In this document: positions 6,966 to 15,442 of the stretch, in pieces
Layout: the number at the start of each line of letters is the position of its first letter
Position numbering within the stretch: position 1 is the first letter of the stretch
Assembly: GCA_944388145.1 (NCBI GenBank)
Contig: CALXHQ010000006.1
Span: forward strand, 1 to 64,000
DNA length: 64,000 bases
DNA from: an uncultured Gemmiger sp.
Lineage (GTDB): Bacteria > Bacillota > Clostridia > Oscillospirales > Ruminococcaceae
Reading direction: 5' to 3'
Notes under the pieces: model-generated
The model's input: only the letters and a program-made list of their open reading frames with translations
Database searches by the model: none
What the model was told of the DNA's origin: nothing
Program-made: the position numbers and the translations under genes

Positions 6966-7853
6966 ATGAAAACACCTGTCTTTACCGGCGCAGGCGTTGC
7001 AATCATCACCCCCATGCTGCCCGACGGTTCCGTCAATTATGACGAGCTGGGCCGCATTCTGGATGACCAGATTGCACACCACACCGATGCGATCATTATC
7101 TGCGGCACCACCGGTGAATCTGCCACCCTCTCCCACGAGGAGCACACGGAGTGCATCCGCTACACCGTCAAACACGTGGCGGGCCGGGTTCCCGTGATTG
7201 CCGGCACCGGCTCCAACGATACTTCCTACGCCATCAAGCTTTCCCAGCAGGCGGAGGAGGATGGTGCCGACGCCTTGCTTTTGGTTACCCCTTATTACAA
7301 CAAGTGCACCCAGAAGGGCTTGATTGCCCATTATACCGCCATTGCCAATGCGGTAAGCCTGCCCTGCATCATCTACAATGTGCCCTCCCGCACCGGGGTG
7401 AACGTCAAGCCGGAAACGCTTGCTGAATTGTGCAAGCTGCCCAACATCAACGGCGTCAAGGAAGCCAGCAGCGACATTGTGCAGATCACTGAGATTCGGG
7501 AGCTGTGCGGCGATGAGCTGAACATCTATTCCGGCAACGACAATCAGATTGTGCCCATCCTTGCTGTGGGCGGTAAAGGCGTGATCAGCGTACTGTCCAA
7601 CGTGGCGCCGCAAATGGCCCACGACATTTGCCAGCTGTGGTTTGACGGCAACCATGAGGAAAGCCTGCGCCTGCAGCTGCAGGCCATGGGCCTGGTGCGC
7701 GCTCTGTTCAAAGAATGCAACCCCATCCCGGTCAAGTGGGCGATGAACCGGCTTGGCTGGCAGGCAGGCGGCGTGCGCCTGCCCCTGGTGGAGGCCAGCA
7801 CCGAGGTCCAGCAGATGCTGGAAACAGAACTGAAGAAAAACGGCTTGCTGTAA
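6966..7853 (+). CDS. dapA: 4-hydroxy-tetrahydrodipicolinate synthase
   Basis: DapA condenses pyruvate with aspartate semialdehyde in the DAP/lysine pathway. The 295-aa protein starts MKTPVFTGAGVAIITPM after AAAGGAGG; a frame 13 codons longer has no ribosome site. It shows GTTGESATL, YYNKCTQKG with the catalytic tyrosine, the Schiff-base lysine in GVKEASSDI, and YSGND. It lies 116 bp downstream of asd on the same strand with no terminator between them. A terminator follows it, so dapB expression may depend on read-through. Confidence 0.96.
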   Translation: MKTPVFTGAGVAIITPMLPDGSVNYDELGRILDDQIAHHTDAIIICGTTGESATLSHEEHTECIRYTVKHVAGRVPVIAGTGSNDTSYAIKLSQQAEEDGADALLLVTPYYNKCTQKGLIAHYTAIANAVSLPCIIYNVPSRTGVNVKPETLAELCKLPNINGVKEASSDIVQITEIRELCGDELNIYSGNDNQIVPILAVGGKGVISVLSNVAPQMAHDICQLWFDGNHEESLRLQLQAMGLVRALFKECNPIPVKWAMNRLGWQAGGVRLPLVEASTEVQQMLETELKKNGLL

Positions 7854-7871
7854 GCTCTCGCTTGCAAAGCA

Positions 7872-7920
7872 CAGGCCCGCAGCGTTCCCCTGTCTTGCGG
7901 GCGCAGCGGGTCTGTTTTTT
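7872..7920 (+). terminator. Terminator between dapA and dapB
   Basis: CAGGCCCGCAGCG pairs with CGCAGCGGGTCTG around a 22-nt loop and is followed by TTTTTT. It implies a step-down in transcription within the lysine cluster, as no clear promoter follows. Confidence 0.7.
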
Positions 7921-7983
7921 GCATCCGGGGCTTCCCGGACGTATCTTTTACCCGATGATCTGAAAGCTGAAAGGATTCTGACT

Positions 7984-8751
7984 ATGACTGACATCATTCT
8001 GCAGGGCATTTGCGGCCGCATGGGCCACGCTCTGATCGAAAAGATTTCCCAACGGGAGGACTGCCGCGTGGTGGCTGGAGTGGACCAGCAAACCGGCAAA
8101 ATCGGCGAAATTCCCGTCTACGCAAGCCTGGAGGAGCTGCCTGTGCGCGGCGTGCTGATTGATTTTTCCTCCCCTGCCGGTGCGGTTAATGCGGCAAAAT
8201 ACTGCGCGGAACAGAATATGCCCTGCGTGATCTGCTCCACCGGCTTGTCCAAAGAGGATGAGGCTGTTCTGGAAGAAGTCTCGACAAAGGTGCCGGTTTT
8301 CCGCAGTGCCAATATGTCGGTGGGCATCAATGTACTGATCGAACTGGCCCGCCGTGCCACCCGCCTGTTTGACGGCGAATTCGACATCGAGATCGTTGAG
8401 AAGCACCATCACAACAAACTGGACGCTCCCAGCGGCACTGCCTTGATGATTGCCAACGCCATCAACGCCGAGGCGGACGGCGCCTATGAATATGTATACG
8501 ACCGCCATGCAGTGCGCCAGAAACGCGGCAAACAGGAGCTGGGCATCAGCTCGGTGCGCGGCGGTGGCATCGTGGGCGAACACGAGGTACTGTTCTGCGG
8601 TCCGGAGGAGGTCGTGACCATCTCCCACTCGGCACAGAGCCGCGGGGTTTTTGCTGACGGCGCCGTGCAGGCTGCTCTGTTTGTTGATAATGCGCAGCCC
8701 GGTTTTTACACCATGACCGATATGCTCAGAGGCAAAATGCAATGTCTGTAA
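7984..8751 (+). CDS. dapB: 4-hydroxy-tetrahydrodipicolinate reductase
   Basis: DapB reduces the DapA product with NAD(P)H. The 255-aa protein has the nucleotide loop GICGRMGHALIEKI (residues 7-20), the catalytic/substrate block EKHHHNKLDAPSGTA and the C-terminal SHSAQSRGVFADGA region. ATG is preceded by GAAAGGA. Its last codons overlap the next gene by 10 nt (ATGTCTGTAA), indicating translational coupling with the CapA-like gene. Confidence 0.96.
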   Translation: MTDIILQGICGRMGHALIEKISQREDCRVVAGVDQQTGKIGEIPVYASLEELPVRGVLIDFSSPAGAVNAAKYCAEQNMPCVICSTGLSKEDEAVLEEVSTKVPVFRSANMSVGINVLIELARRATRLFDGEFDIEIVEKHHHNKLDAPSGTALMIANAINAEADGAYEYVYDRHAVRQKRGKQELGISSVRGGGIVGEHEVLFCGPEEVVTISHSAQSRGVFADGAVQAALFVDNAQPGFYTMTDMLRGKMQCL

Positions 8752-9977
8752 ATAAAAATGAGGCAGCGGCCTGCCTGGTGATTGCTGCCGGTGTGGTTCT
8801 TGCCCTGGTTGTGGGCAGCGGCGCGGTATCTCTGCCGACAGCGGCACCTGTCGCCACCCCGGAAAGCGGCGAGGCGGTGCCTGTAACCAATACGGCGGTT
8901 TTACCTACTGCAACACCGGTTCTCACCCCCGCCCCTACACCAAAGGTGGAAACGGTACGCTTTTCCGCCAGCGGTGACAACCTGATCCACGAAGGGCTGT
9001 ACAACCAGGCTCACGCCCGCGCCGCAGACGGCGGATATGATTTTACCGCCGCCTATGAACACCTGAAGGATTTCTATGCCGGCTTCGATCTGAACTGGAT
9101 CAATCAGGAAACGCTGGTCAACAGTGCCTTTTCCCCATCCGGTTATCCGATGTTTTCCACCCCTGCCGAGATGGCCGGTGATCTGTATGAGGTGGGGTTC
9201 CGGGCGTTCAGCACCTCCAACAATCACAGCTACGACAAAGGGGCGGAGGGGATCGCCTCCGCCATGGCGTGCTGGGACGCCCTGCCGGAAGATGCAGTTG
9301 CCATGGGCTTCTATGACCTGACCACTTACGATAACTATGCCTACCAGACAGTCAACGGCATTACCATCGGGTATCTGTCCTACACCGAGTCCACCAATGG
9401 GCTTCCCACCCCGGCAGACAGCTCCTACGGCATTGTTTACCTGAGCCAGACCGATGTGATTCAGAAGCAGATTGCCGACATGCGTCCCCACTGTGATGTG
9501 TTGGTGGTCAGCTGCCATTGGGGTGTGGAGGGCAGTCACAATGTTACCGACGGGCAGCGCCAAACCGCCCAATGGCTGGCCGACCAGGGTGTGGATCTGA
9601 TCATCGGCACCCATCCCCATGTAACCCAGACCGCAGAATGGTTGACCGCCGCTGACGGCACTGATGCCTTTGTGGCCTACTCGTTGGGCAACCTGATCAG
9701 CGCCCAGTCAGAGCCGGACAACATGATCGGCTTGATATTGGACATCACCATGCAAAAAACCACCGCCCCGGATGGCACCGTAACTGTGGAACTGCGAGAC
9801 CCCAGGCTGCATCCCACTGTGACCCAGTATGAGAATGGGTATTCCAACATTCGGGTGTACCTGTTTGATGATTACACCGATGAGATGGGCGCTGCCCATG
9901 GCAATTTCAGTCTGAGCCGGGAATACATCCAAGGTGTACTGGATGACTCAGTGGATACACAGTTTTTAGCCGGCTGA
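8742..9977 (+). CDS. CapA-family (PgsA-like) metallophosphatase-superfamily protein
   Basis: This 411-aa protein has an N-terminal membrane segment (ACLVIAAGVVLALVVGSGAV), a Pro/Thr/Ala-rich linker to about residue 68, then a CapA domain. Motifs seen are SGDNLIHEG, WINQETLV, STSNNHSYDKG, VVSCHWGVEG and IIGTHPHVTQ, the metal-ligand blocks of the calcineurin-like CapA fold. The catalytic domain should face outside the membrane. CapA proteins are linked to poly-gamma-glutamate or capsule synthesis, but the pgsB/pgsC partners are absent, so that function is not established here. It overlaps dapB by 10 nt, tying it to DAP/lysine synthesis. Confidence 0.85.
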   Translation: MSVNKNEAAACLVIAAGVVLALVVGSGAVSLPTAAPVATPESGEAVPVTNTAVLPTATPVLTPAPTPKVETVRFSASGDNLIHEGLYNQAHARAADGGYDFTAAYEHLKDFYAGFDLNWINQETLVNSAFSPSGYPMFSTPAEMAGDLYEVGFRAFSTSNNHSYDKGAEGIASAMACWDALPEDAVAMGFYDLTTYDNYAYQTVNGITIGYLSYTESTNGLPTPADSSYGIVYLSQTDVIQKQIADMRPHCDVLVVSCHWGVEGSHNVTDGQRQTAQWLADQGVDLIIGTHPHVTQTAEWLTAADGTDAFVAYSLGNLISAQSEPDNMIGLILDITMQKTTAPDGTVTVELRDPRLHPTVTQYENGYSNIRVYLFDDYTDEMGAAHGNFSLSREYIQGVLDDSVDTQFLAG

Positions 9978-10014
9978 CGGCACCGCACCATTTTATGAAG
10001 CAAAGGAGGATACC

Positions 10015-10473
10015 ATGTACGGAGTCAGCAAAATCACCAGCGAACAGAATATCATGCTCACCACCTTTCCCGGTGCCCAGTATAGCGCCAAAAGTCTGGC
10101 GGAACATTTGGACGTATTCGCCCGCGCAGGCATCGTGGTGGATATGATCTGTCAGAGTGCCCCCCGTGGCGAAGCGGTAGACTTCAGCTTTACCACCAGC
10201 TACGCAAACTTTGCCGCGGTGATGAAAGCCCTGCCCGAGGCTGCCAAAGTCCACCCACCGCTGATCTCCGGCGGGTACTCCAAGATCAATCTGTTTGGCG
10301 AGGAGATGGTCACCAGTTGCGGCGTGGCCTCCCGCGCACTGAATGCGTTGGCCGAGGAAAACATTGAGATTGCGCTGATCACCACCAGTGACCTGGACAT
10401 CTCGCTGCTGATCCGCCAGCAGGACGAGGACGCTGCCCTGGCTGCCCTGACCAAAGCCTTCGCACTGTGGTGA
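10015..10473 (+). CDS. Free-standing ACT-domain protein resembling the aspartokinase regulatory half
   Basis: At 152 aa the protein matches only the two C-terminal ACT repeats of aspartokinase: ITSEQNIMLTTF in the first and INLFGEEMVTSCGVASRALNAL with EIALITTSDLDISLLI in the second. No kinase domain is present or encoded upstream in frame. AGGAGG precedes the ATG by 6 nt. In Bacillus a comparable regulatory chain (the beta subunit) binds the catalytic chain. Here it could be a lysine-sensing partner for an aspartokinase encoded elsewhere. It is the last gene of the riboswitch-led cluster, 37 bp after the CapA-like gene. Confidence 0.85.
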   Translation: MYGVSKITSEQNIMLTTFPGAQYSAKSLAEHLDVFARAGIVVDMICQSAPRGEAVDFSFTTSYANFAAVMKALPEAAKVHPPLISGGYSKINLFGEEMVTSCGVASRALNALAEENIEIALITTSDLDISLLIRQQDEDAALAALTKAFALW

Positions 10474-10507
10474 TACAACAGTACAAATCAAACCATATCC
10501 AAACGTA

Positions 10508-10562
10508 AAAAGCCGGAGCCGGCAGCGCGGGAATTTTCCCCCCTGCCGGCTCCGTTCTTTTT
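10508..10562. terminator. Bidirectional terminator between convergent operons
   Basis: GGAGCCGGCAG and CTGCCGGCTCC form an 11-bp GC stem flanked by A and T tracts. It ends the lysine cluster from the left and the comEC-holA operon from the right. Confidence 0.85.
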
Positions 10563-10576
10563 TGTATTCCCTGCCC

Positions 10577-11191
10577 TCAGGGCTGTTTTGCTGCCTGCCT
10601 GGCAGCCTCGCACTCCTGCCGGAGAGCCTCGCGGGTATACAGCGTGTTGAGTACCTCCAGCAATTCTTTCTTGCTCAGGCGCGGTGGCAGCCCCACTCGC
10701 CGAAGAAATTCGCGGCGGAACACAGCAGAATCCGGTCGCCCGGACAGGCCCCATTCATACAAATCGCTGTACAAAATCGGTTCCCGTTTTGACACAGGCT
10801 GCTGCCGTTGCGGGGCACCGGCCAGGGCCGTCCGCAAACTGCTCAGAATTTTCTCGTTATCGATGCCCTCCACGCCCAAGAGCCCTTCCCTGCCCGGTTC
10901 CGGCTTGCGGGGTTCCTTGCCCGGAATGGCGGGCACATAGGCCTGCAGGACGTACTCGGCCCCTACGATGCGCGTGACAAAGTGGCGGATGCGAAACCCC
11001 GCAGCGTCCGAGTCGGTGAGAAGAATCAGCCCTCGTTCGCGGCCCATCCGCCGGAACAGCGCCTGCATGGCCTTGTCCTTGAAGATGGCAAAGCCGTCGG
11101 TAGTCAGGATGGTACCCTCCACAACGCCTGCCAGACGGGCCGCATCATATTTCCCCTCCACAACCAGGGCTCGGTCCAATTGTAACTTCAT
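10577..11191 (-). CDS. RNase M5-like TOPRIM protein (DUF4093 tail)
   Basis: The start MKLQLDRALVVEGKYDAARL overlaps the holA stop as ATGA and gives 204 aa. An upstream in-frame methionine is less likely. The TOPRIM acidic residues are visible as the Glu in VVEGKYD and the DSD pair in LLTDSDAAG. The C-terminal half (SDLYEWGLSG, then LPPRLSKKELLEVLN) matches the tail of RnmV-related proteins. RNase M5 matures 5S rRNA. Whether this copy does so is uncertain, since it sits with holA/comEC and not with ksgA. Confidence 0.75.
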   Translation of the reverse strand: MKLQLDRALVVEGKYDAARLAGVVEGTILTTDGFAIFKDKAMQALFRRMGRERGLILLTDSDAAGFRIRHFVTRIVGAEYVLQAYVPAIPGKEPRKPEPGREGLLGVEGIDNEKILSSLRTALAGAPQRQQPVSKREPILYSDLYEWGLSGRPDSAVFRREFLRRVGLPPRLSKKELLEVLNTLYTREALRQECEAARQAAKQP

Positions 11192-12219
11192 CGGCTTTCC
11201 CTCACCTGTGCCAACTGGCACAGTGCTTTCTGAAGCAGCAGGTCGCTGTCCAGCTTGCTACTTTTCAGATCCAGATCCAATTGCTGGAGGATGGACAAGC
11301 TCTCCTCAAGCTGGCCACGGTTGAACCGGCCTGCGGCCTTCTCAGCGTTGCTCAGACGGTACTGCCACTTGCCCGTGTAACCGAAATCCTTGGCTGCGTC
11401 GGACAACGGGCGCCGGCTGCGTTTGGCCAGAAAAACGCGGTAAATGTCCAGATAGTTGCCGACCAGCGCACCCGCAATCAGAACAGGATCGTTCTGAAGT
11501 TCCAGAAGGGCTTTCAATTTCTGCAGTGCCTTCCCGGTCTGCCCTGCCGCCACCAGCTTGACCATATCAAAGGTGTCGGCATCCAGCGTGACGGTGCCCA
11601 ATGTCTGAACCATATCAACCGTAACGGTGCTGTAATCGGACAGGGCTGCCAGCTTGTCCACCTCGTTATGCAGCAGAAACTGATCCTCACCGCAGCGATC
11701 CAGCAACCGGGAGTCTGCACCGGGGGCAAAATTGGTGCCCATTTCTTCCGCCCACATGCGCAGCAGTTTTTGGAGCATAGCCCGGCCCGGCTTTGCCACC
11801 TGCGCACAGTACCCAAGCTTTTCACAGGCAGAGATAAGCTTTTGTTCCCGTTTGCCGGGTTTGATTTTGCCGTAGCGTTCCTCAAAAACACTGGTCAGCA
11901 GAAAGACCGCGTTTTCGGTGTCTGAGAAGGTGTCGCAGATGTCCTGCAAGTCCTTGTCTGAGTAAGCTGAAGGCCGGATCAGCGGCAATTCCACCAACCG
12001 CCGCCCGCCAAAGAAGGAGATTGTCCCTGCAGCAAGGACAATCTCCTCCACCGAGGGGGCCGGACCCGGCAGCACAGTGGTTTCGGGGTCGTCCGCCCGC
12101 AGGGCATGTTCCACCTTATTGGCTGCATCCCGCACCAGCGCCTCCTCCGATGAATAGAAGTAGAAGATGCCGCAGCCGGTTTTTAGTCGTTTTTTCAGTT
12201 CGTTCTCACTGTACAGCAT
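11188..12219 (-). CDS. holA: DNA polymerase III delta subunit
   Basis: HolA opens the sliding clamp as part of the clamp loader. The 343-aa protein starts MLYSENELKKRLKTG and has the degenerate AAA+ layout of delta subunits: FYFYSSEEALVRDAA at the loop position, FFGGRRLVEL, and a helical C-terminal collar from about residue 210 (ALLELQNDPVLIAGALVGNY). Its start overlaps the comEC end by 14 nt, and its stop overlaps the TOPRIM gene, so the three are translationally linked. Confidence 0.93.
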   Translation of the reverse strand: MLYSENELKKRLKTGCGIFYFYSSEEALVRDAANKVEHALRADDPETTVLPGPAPSVEEIVLAAGTISFFGGRRLVELPLIRPSAYSDKDLQDICDTFSDTENAVFLLTSVFEERYGKIKPGKREQKLISACEKLGYCAQVAKPGRAMLQKLLRMWAEEMGTNFAPGADSRLLDRCGEDQFLLHNEVDKLAALSDYSTVTVDMVQTLGTVTLDADTFDMVKLVAAGQTGKALQKLKALLELQNDPVLIAGALVGNYLDIYRVFLAKRSRRPLSDAAKDFGYTGKWQYRLSNAEKAAGRFNRGQLEESLSILQQLDLDLKSSKLDSDLLLQKALCQLAQVRESR

Positions 12220-14320
12220 ATTCTTTCACTCCATCAAAGGTAGCCGAACAGCCGGGGCGGATGGTCAACACCGGTTCCTCGGCACCATACAGAGGCCGCG
12301 CATCCTTCGCAGCTTTCGGGCGCCAGTCTGCAGCCTGCGAGGTATACAGTACGGTCTCCGCATCGATGCTGTCCGGATAGCTGCCGCCGGCACAGTAAAC
12401 ATCCAGTTGGACCGGCTGTGCCAGGTTCACCCTGCCGGACATGATGCCAACAGTATACCCGTTCACCACCAAAACTGCAAGATTGCCGCCGGAATCATGC
12501 AGCAGATCCAGTGTTAACCCGTCCAAAAGTTCCACCGTATGTCTGCCCGGAGACAGGGTGTCCATGGAAATTATCGCATTGGCTTCAAACGACATCTCCC
12601 GCGGGTCCTGGCGCAGGTCCACCAGCAGGGTTTGTTCCGGTTCCCCGGAATTCAGCAGATAATCCTCCACAGCCCGCAGGTTGGATGCTCCGCCGCGAAA
12701 CAGTACCGCCGCCCTTCCGTTTTGTTCGATCACCAGGCAAGCATTTCCAGCGGTGCCAACAGCGGCAACCCGCACCACATCGTGTCCCATCCCATATCCC
12801 ATCAGGACAGCCAGCACAGTGCAGACGGCTGCGGCGGGCAGATACCAGCCAAATCGCTTTGCTCGCCAGAACAGCAAAGCCAAAAGCCCCAACACGGCAA
12901 GAACAAACAGCGTGTAGACCTTTGGGAGGGCAAGCCGCGCGCCGGGCAGCTCTGCGCACCATTCCACCGTACGGCAGAGAAGGCGAAGCCAGACGGCCAG
13001 CAGCAAACTGGCACCGCGCATGGCAAACCCGAAGAATGGCACCAGCGAAAGCCCCAGCACGAGAAGCCCCAATACCAGCGCGGGCTGGAGCATCCATACC
13101 ACCAGCAGGTTGGTCAGGATGCCGACTCCGCTGACCGTCATATTATGTGCAATCAGTACCGGCATGGTCGCAATGCTGGCCAGAACTGTTACCTGAAGGC
13201 TTTCCAGCAGCCAGAGACCGGCAGTGTGCAGACATTGTTGCATCCACTTGTCTGGTTCCCGCCATTTTCTTTTTTCCCATCGGGCCAGTGTGCCGGCCGC
13301 CTGCACGCCCAATACCGCCGAGAAGGACAACTGAAAACCCAAATCACAGGGGAAATACGCGTTGGTTAAGCCCAGCACAATGGCGGCCAATCCCATCGAG
13401 GTCAGGGTATCCGGCGGTTGAAGAAAAAAGTAACCGCCCAGCGCAATGAGATAGACAAATGCCGCCCTCACTGCAGAAACAGGAAAGCCGATCAGTGCCA
13501 AATAGATCAGCAAGATCCCGGCGCGCAGGAGGATTCTTGGGCGGGAAAATCGGCGCCGATAGTCATGCGCCGAGCCCATCAGCCCACACAACAGTGTTAC
13601 ATGCAGACCGGATACTGCCAGCAGGTGCGAAACCCCTGCGGCACGGAAGGCTTCCTCCTGCGTTTCTCCCAGGCGTGTGGTATCGCCAAGAAGCATGGCG
13701 GTCTCCACCCCGCCCTCTGCCTCCGGAAGCCAAGTCATCAGCCGGCGGGACAACTCTCGCCGCAGGCGATACAGACGAAATTCCAGTTCCTGGCTGTCCG
13801 AGAGATAGTGATACCCTTCCAGATATTCCGCCGAGAGGTAAACGCGGTCGGAATAATAATTCATGCGGTAGGAGTTTTCCTCAAGTTCCGTCAGCTGAAA
13901 GGTAGCCGAGAAAATTTCGCCAGGGCGTGTTCCCGGAAAATTGGCACAGGAAACATACAAATCTGCCGGCTCGCCGTCAAGCATGGTGATATGCAGCGTA
14001 CCGCGCATCCGTTCCTGTTGGTATGAGACTGTCGCATTAAGCTGCACGGTCGCCATGACTTGAACCGTACGCCCTGCCAGTTTCAGCACCGGCCTGACCG
14101 CAAGCATTTGGTAAATTTGAAAGCAGCCAAGCCCAAGACAAACAGCCGCCGAAAGAGGCTGCAGTATGCGGCGTGCGGAGCCTCGCCTGCTGAAGCAGGC
14201 AGCAACAGCCACCGCCAATGAAAATGCCGCCGCTAGCCAGACGGCCGACGACGGCAAATACGCTGCTGTAAGCTGCGCCAGCGAAAAGGCGAGACCGATT
14301 GCTGCCAGTTTGCGCTTCAC
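12206..14320 (-). CDS. comEC: ComEC/Rec2-family DNA-uptake channel with degenerate nuclease-like domain
   Basis: The 704-aa protein has an N-terminal membrane/DUF4131 region (residues 1-190), then the Competence domain with the hallmark GVSHLLAVSGLHVTLL at about 230-245 and multiple membrane helices to about residue 510. The C-terminal soluble part (from about VVRVAAVGTAGNACLVI) occupies the place of the metallo-beta-lactamase domain, but the metal-binding HxHxDH signature is absent. ComEC conducts single-stranded DNA during transformation. Lack of the nuclease site means another enzyme would be needed to degrade the second strand, or the protein is relaxed. It lies 3 nt after the phosphoribosyltransferase gene in a compact operon. 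Confidence 0.9.
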   Translation of the reverse strand: MKRKLAAIGLAFSLAQLTAAYLPSSAVWLAAAFSLAVAVAACFSRRGSARRILQPLSAAVCLGLGCFQIYQMLAVRPVLKLAGRTVQVMATVQLNATVSYQQERMRGTLHITMLDGEPADLYVSCANFPGTRPGEIFSATFQLTELEENSYRMNYYSDRVYLSAEYLEGYHYLSDSQELEFRLYRLRRELSRRLMTWLPEAEGGVETAMLLGDTTRLGETQEEAFRAAGVSHLLAVSGLHVTLLCGLMGSAHDYRRRFSRPRILLRAGILLIYLALIGFPVSAVRAAFVYLIALGGYFFLQPPDTLTSMGLAAIVLGLTNAYFPCDLGFQLSFSAVLGVQAAGTLARWEKRKWREPDKWMQQCLHTAGLWLLESLQVTVLASIATMPVLIAHNMTVSGVGILTNLLVVWMLQPALVLGLLVLGLSLVPFFGFAMRGASLLLAVWLRLLCRTVEWCAELPGARLALPKVYTLFVLAVLGLLALLFWRAKRFGWYLPAAAVCTVLAVLMGYGMGHDVVRVAAVGTAGNACLVIEQNGRAAVLFRGGASNLRAVEDYLLNSGEPEQTLLVDLRQDPREMSFEANAIISMDTLSPGRHTVELLDGLTLDLLHDSGGNLAVLVVNGYTVGIMSGRVNLAQPVQLDVYCAGGSYPDSIDAETVLYTSQAADWRPKAAKDARPLYGAEEPVLTIRPGCSATFDGVKEYAVQ

Positions 14321-14323
14321 GGT

Positions 14324-14863
14324 TTAGTGGAGAAACAGCGGCAGTGGAGACAGGAAGAAGATATCGGTGCGTTTTGCCGCATCGCCTTCCGCCAGAGCGG
14401 CGCAGCAGCCGACGATCCTGCCGGTGCTGCGGGCTGCCAGTGTTTCCAGTGCATGGAGAGACCCGCCAGTGGAAATCACGTCATCCACGATCAGAACGCG
14501 CTTACCGTTCATTGCGTCAATGTCCTTCTGGTCAATGACCAGCGTCTGTTTACCGGCAGTGGTGATGGACTCATCCTCAATGATCACCGGGTGCTGCATA
14601 TACAATTTGACGCCCTTGCGCGCCGTGATCCAGGGTTTGCCGCTTTGACGAGCCATCTCATAGGCAAGGGGGATTCCCTTTGCCTCTGCTGTGAGGATCA
14701 CGTCAAACTCCGGGCACTTGGCCAACAGGTCCCGGGCACAGGCTACTGTGAGTTCCACATCGCCGAACATGATAAATGCGGCGATGTCCATATGATCATT
14801 GACTTTGCAGATCGGCAGTTCCCGGGTCAGACCCGCCACATGAAGAGTGTAAGTTTCAGACAT
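14324..14863 (-). CDS. Phosphoribosyltransferase of the adenine/xanthine (Apt/Xpt) type
   Basis: The start MSETYTLHVAGLTRELPICK after AAGAGGAAAG gives 179 aa; the in-frame Met seven codons upstream has no ribosome site. The PRPP-binding loop VLIVDDVISTGGS lies near residues 122-134. An Apt-like hood and flexible loop are present (ARKGVKLYM). It probably salvages a purine base using PRPP, but the base cannot be told from the sequence. Genes on both sides are on the same strand at close spacing. Confidence 0.85.
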   Translation of the reverse strand: MSETYTLHVAGLTRELPICKVNDHMDIAAFIMFGDVELTVACARDLLAKCPEFDVILTAEAKGIPLAYEMARQSGKPWITARKGVKLYMQHPVIIEDESITTAGKQTLVIDQKDIDAMNGKRVLIVDDVISTGGSLHALETLAARSTGRIVGCCAALAEGDAAKRTDIFFLSPLPLFLH

Positions 14864-14911
14864 AAATTCTTTCCTCTTTTTCATTCCTGGGTAACATTGC
14901 AGGCCGGAGAA

Positions 14912-15253
14912 TCAACCCGGAGGCCAGGCCAGGCTGCGCTTTGCCAGCACGTGGAAGTGCAGATGCTTGACGCTTTGACCGCCATCCTCCCCCACATTGG
15001 TGACAACACGATAACCGCCGTCGCAGCCCAGCTCTTTGCAGAGTTTGGCGATGGTGGCAAACACATGGCCCAGCAGCGGGGCGTCCTCCTCCGTCAGCAC
15101 AGCGGCAGAATCGATGTGCTTTTTGGGAATGACGAGAAAATGTACCGGAGCCTGGGGGTTCAGGTCATAAAACGCCAACAGCTGGTCATCCTCATACAGT
15201 TTGTTAGAGGGGACCTTACCTGCCGCGATATTGCAGAACAGACAATCCGCCAT
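14912..15253 (-). CDS. HIT-family nucleotide-binding protein
   Basis: A 113-aa protein with the N-terminal CLFCNIAAGKVPS motif and the C-terminal histidine triad HLHFHVL, the normal length for Hint-type purine-nucleoside phosphoramidases. The ATG follows AAAGGAGG. A TATAAT box near 15322-15327 on the minus strand may start the operon HIT, phosphoribosyltransferase, comEC, holA, TOPRIM. Confidence 0.93.
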   Translation of the reverse strand: MADCLFCNIAAGKVPSNKLYEDDQLLAFYDLNPQAPVHFLVIPKKHIDSAAVLTEEDAPLLGHVFATIAKLCKELGCDGGYRVVTNVGEDGGQSVKHLHFHVLAKRSLAWPPG

Positions 15254-15353
15254 GATTCAAACCTCCTTTATGATGGGGTGCGGAGCCGCGGAGCGGTTCC
15301 GTTTGCATTGCGTACAGTTGTATTATACAACCGCTGCGGAAAAAAATCCAGAA

Positions 15354-15398
15354 TTTTGTCAACGGCCGGCAGCAATCTTGCCGCCGGCCGTGACAAAA
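15354..15398. terminator. Large inverted repeat between alaS and the HIT operon
   Basis: TTTTGTCA-CGGCCGGC type arms are repeated inverted around a 12-nt loop, with A/T tails on both sides. It likely terminates alaS. Confidence 0.65.
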
Positions 15399-15442
15399 AC
15401 CTGAAATTTGTGATTGATTTATTGCAAATCTTGCAGGGCCGT

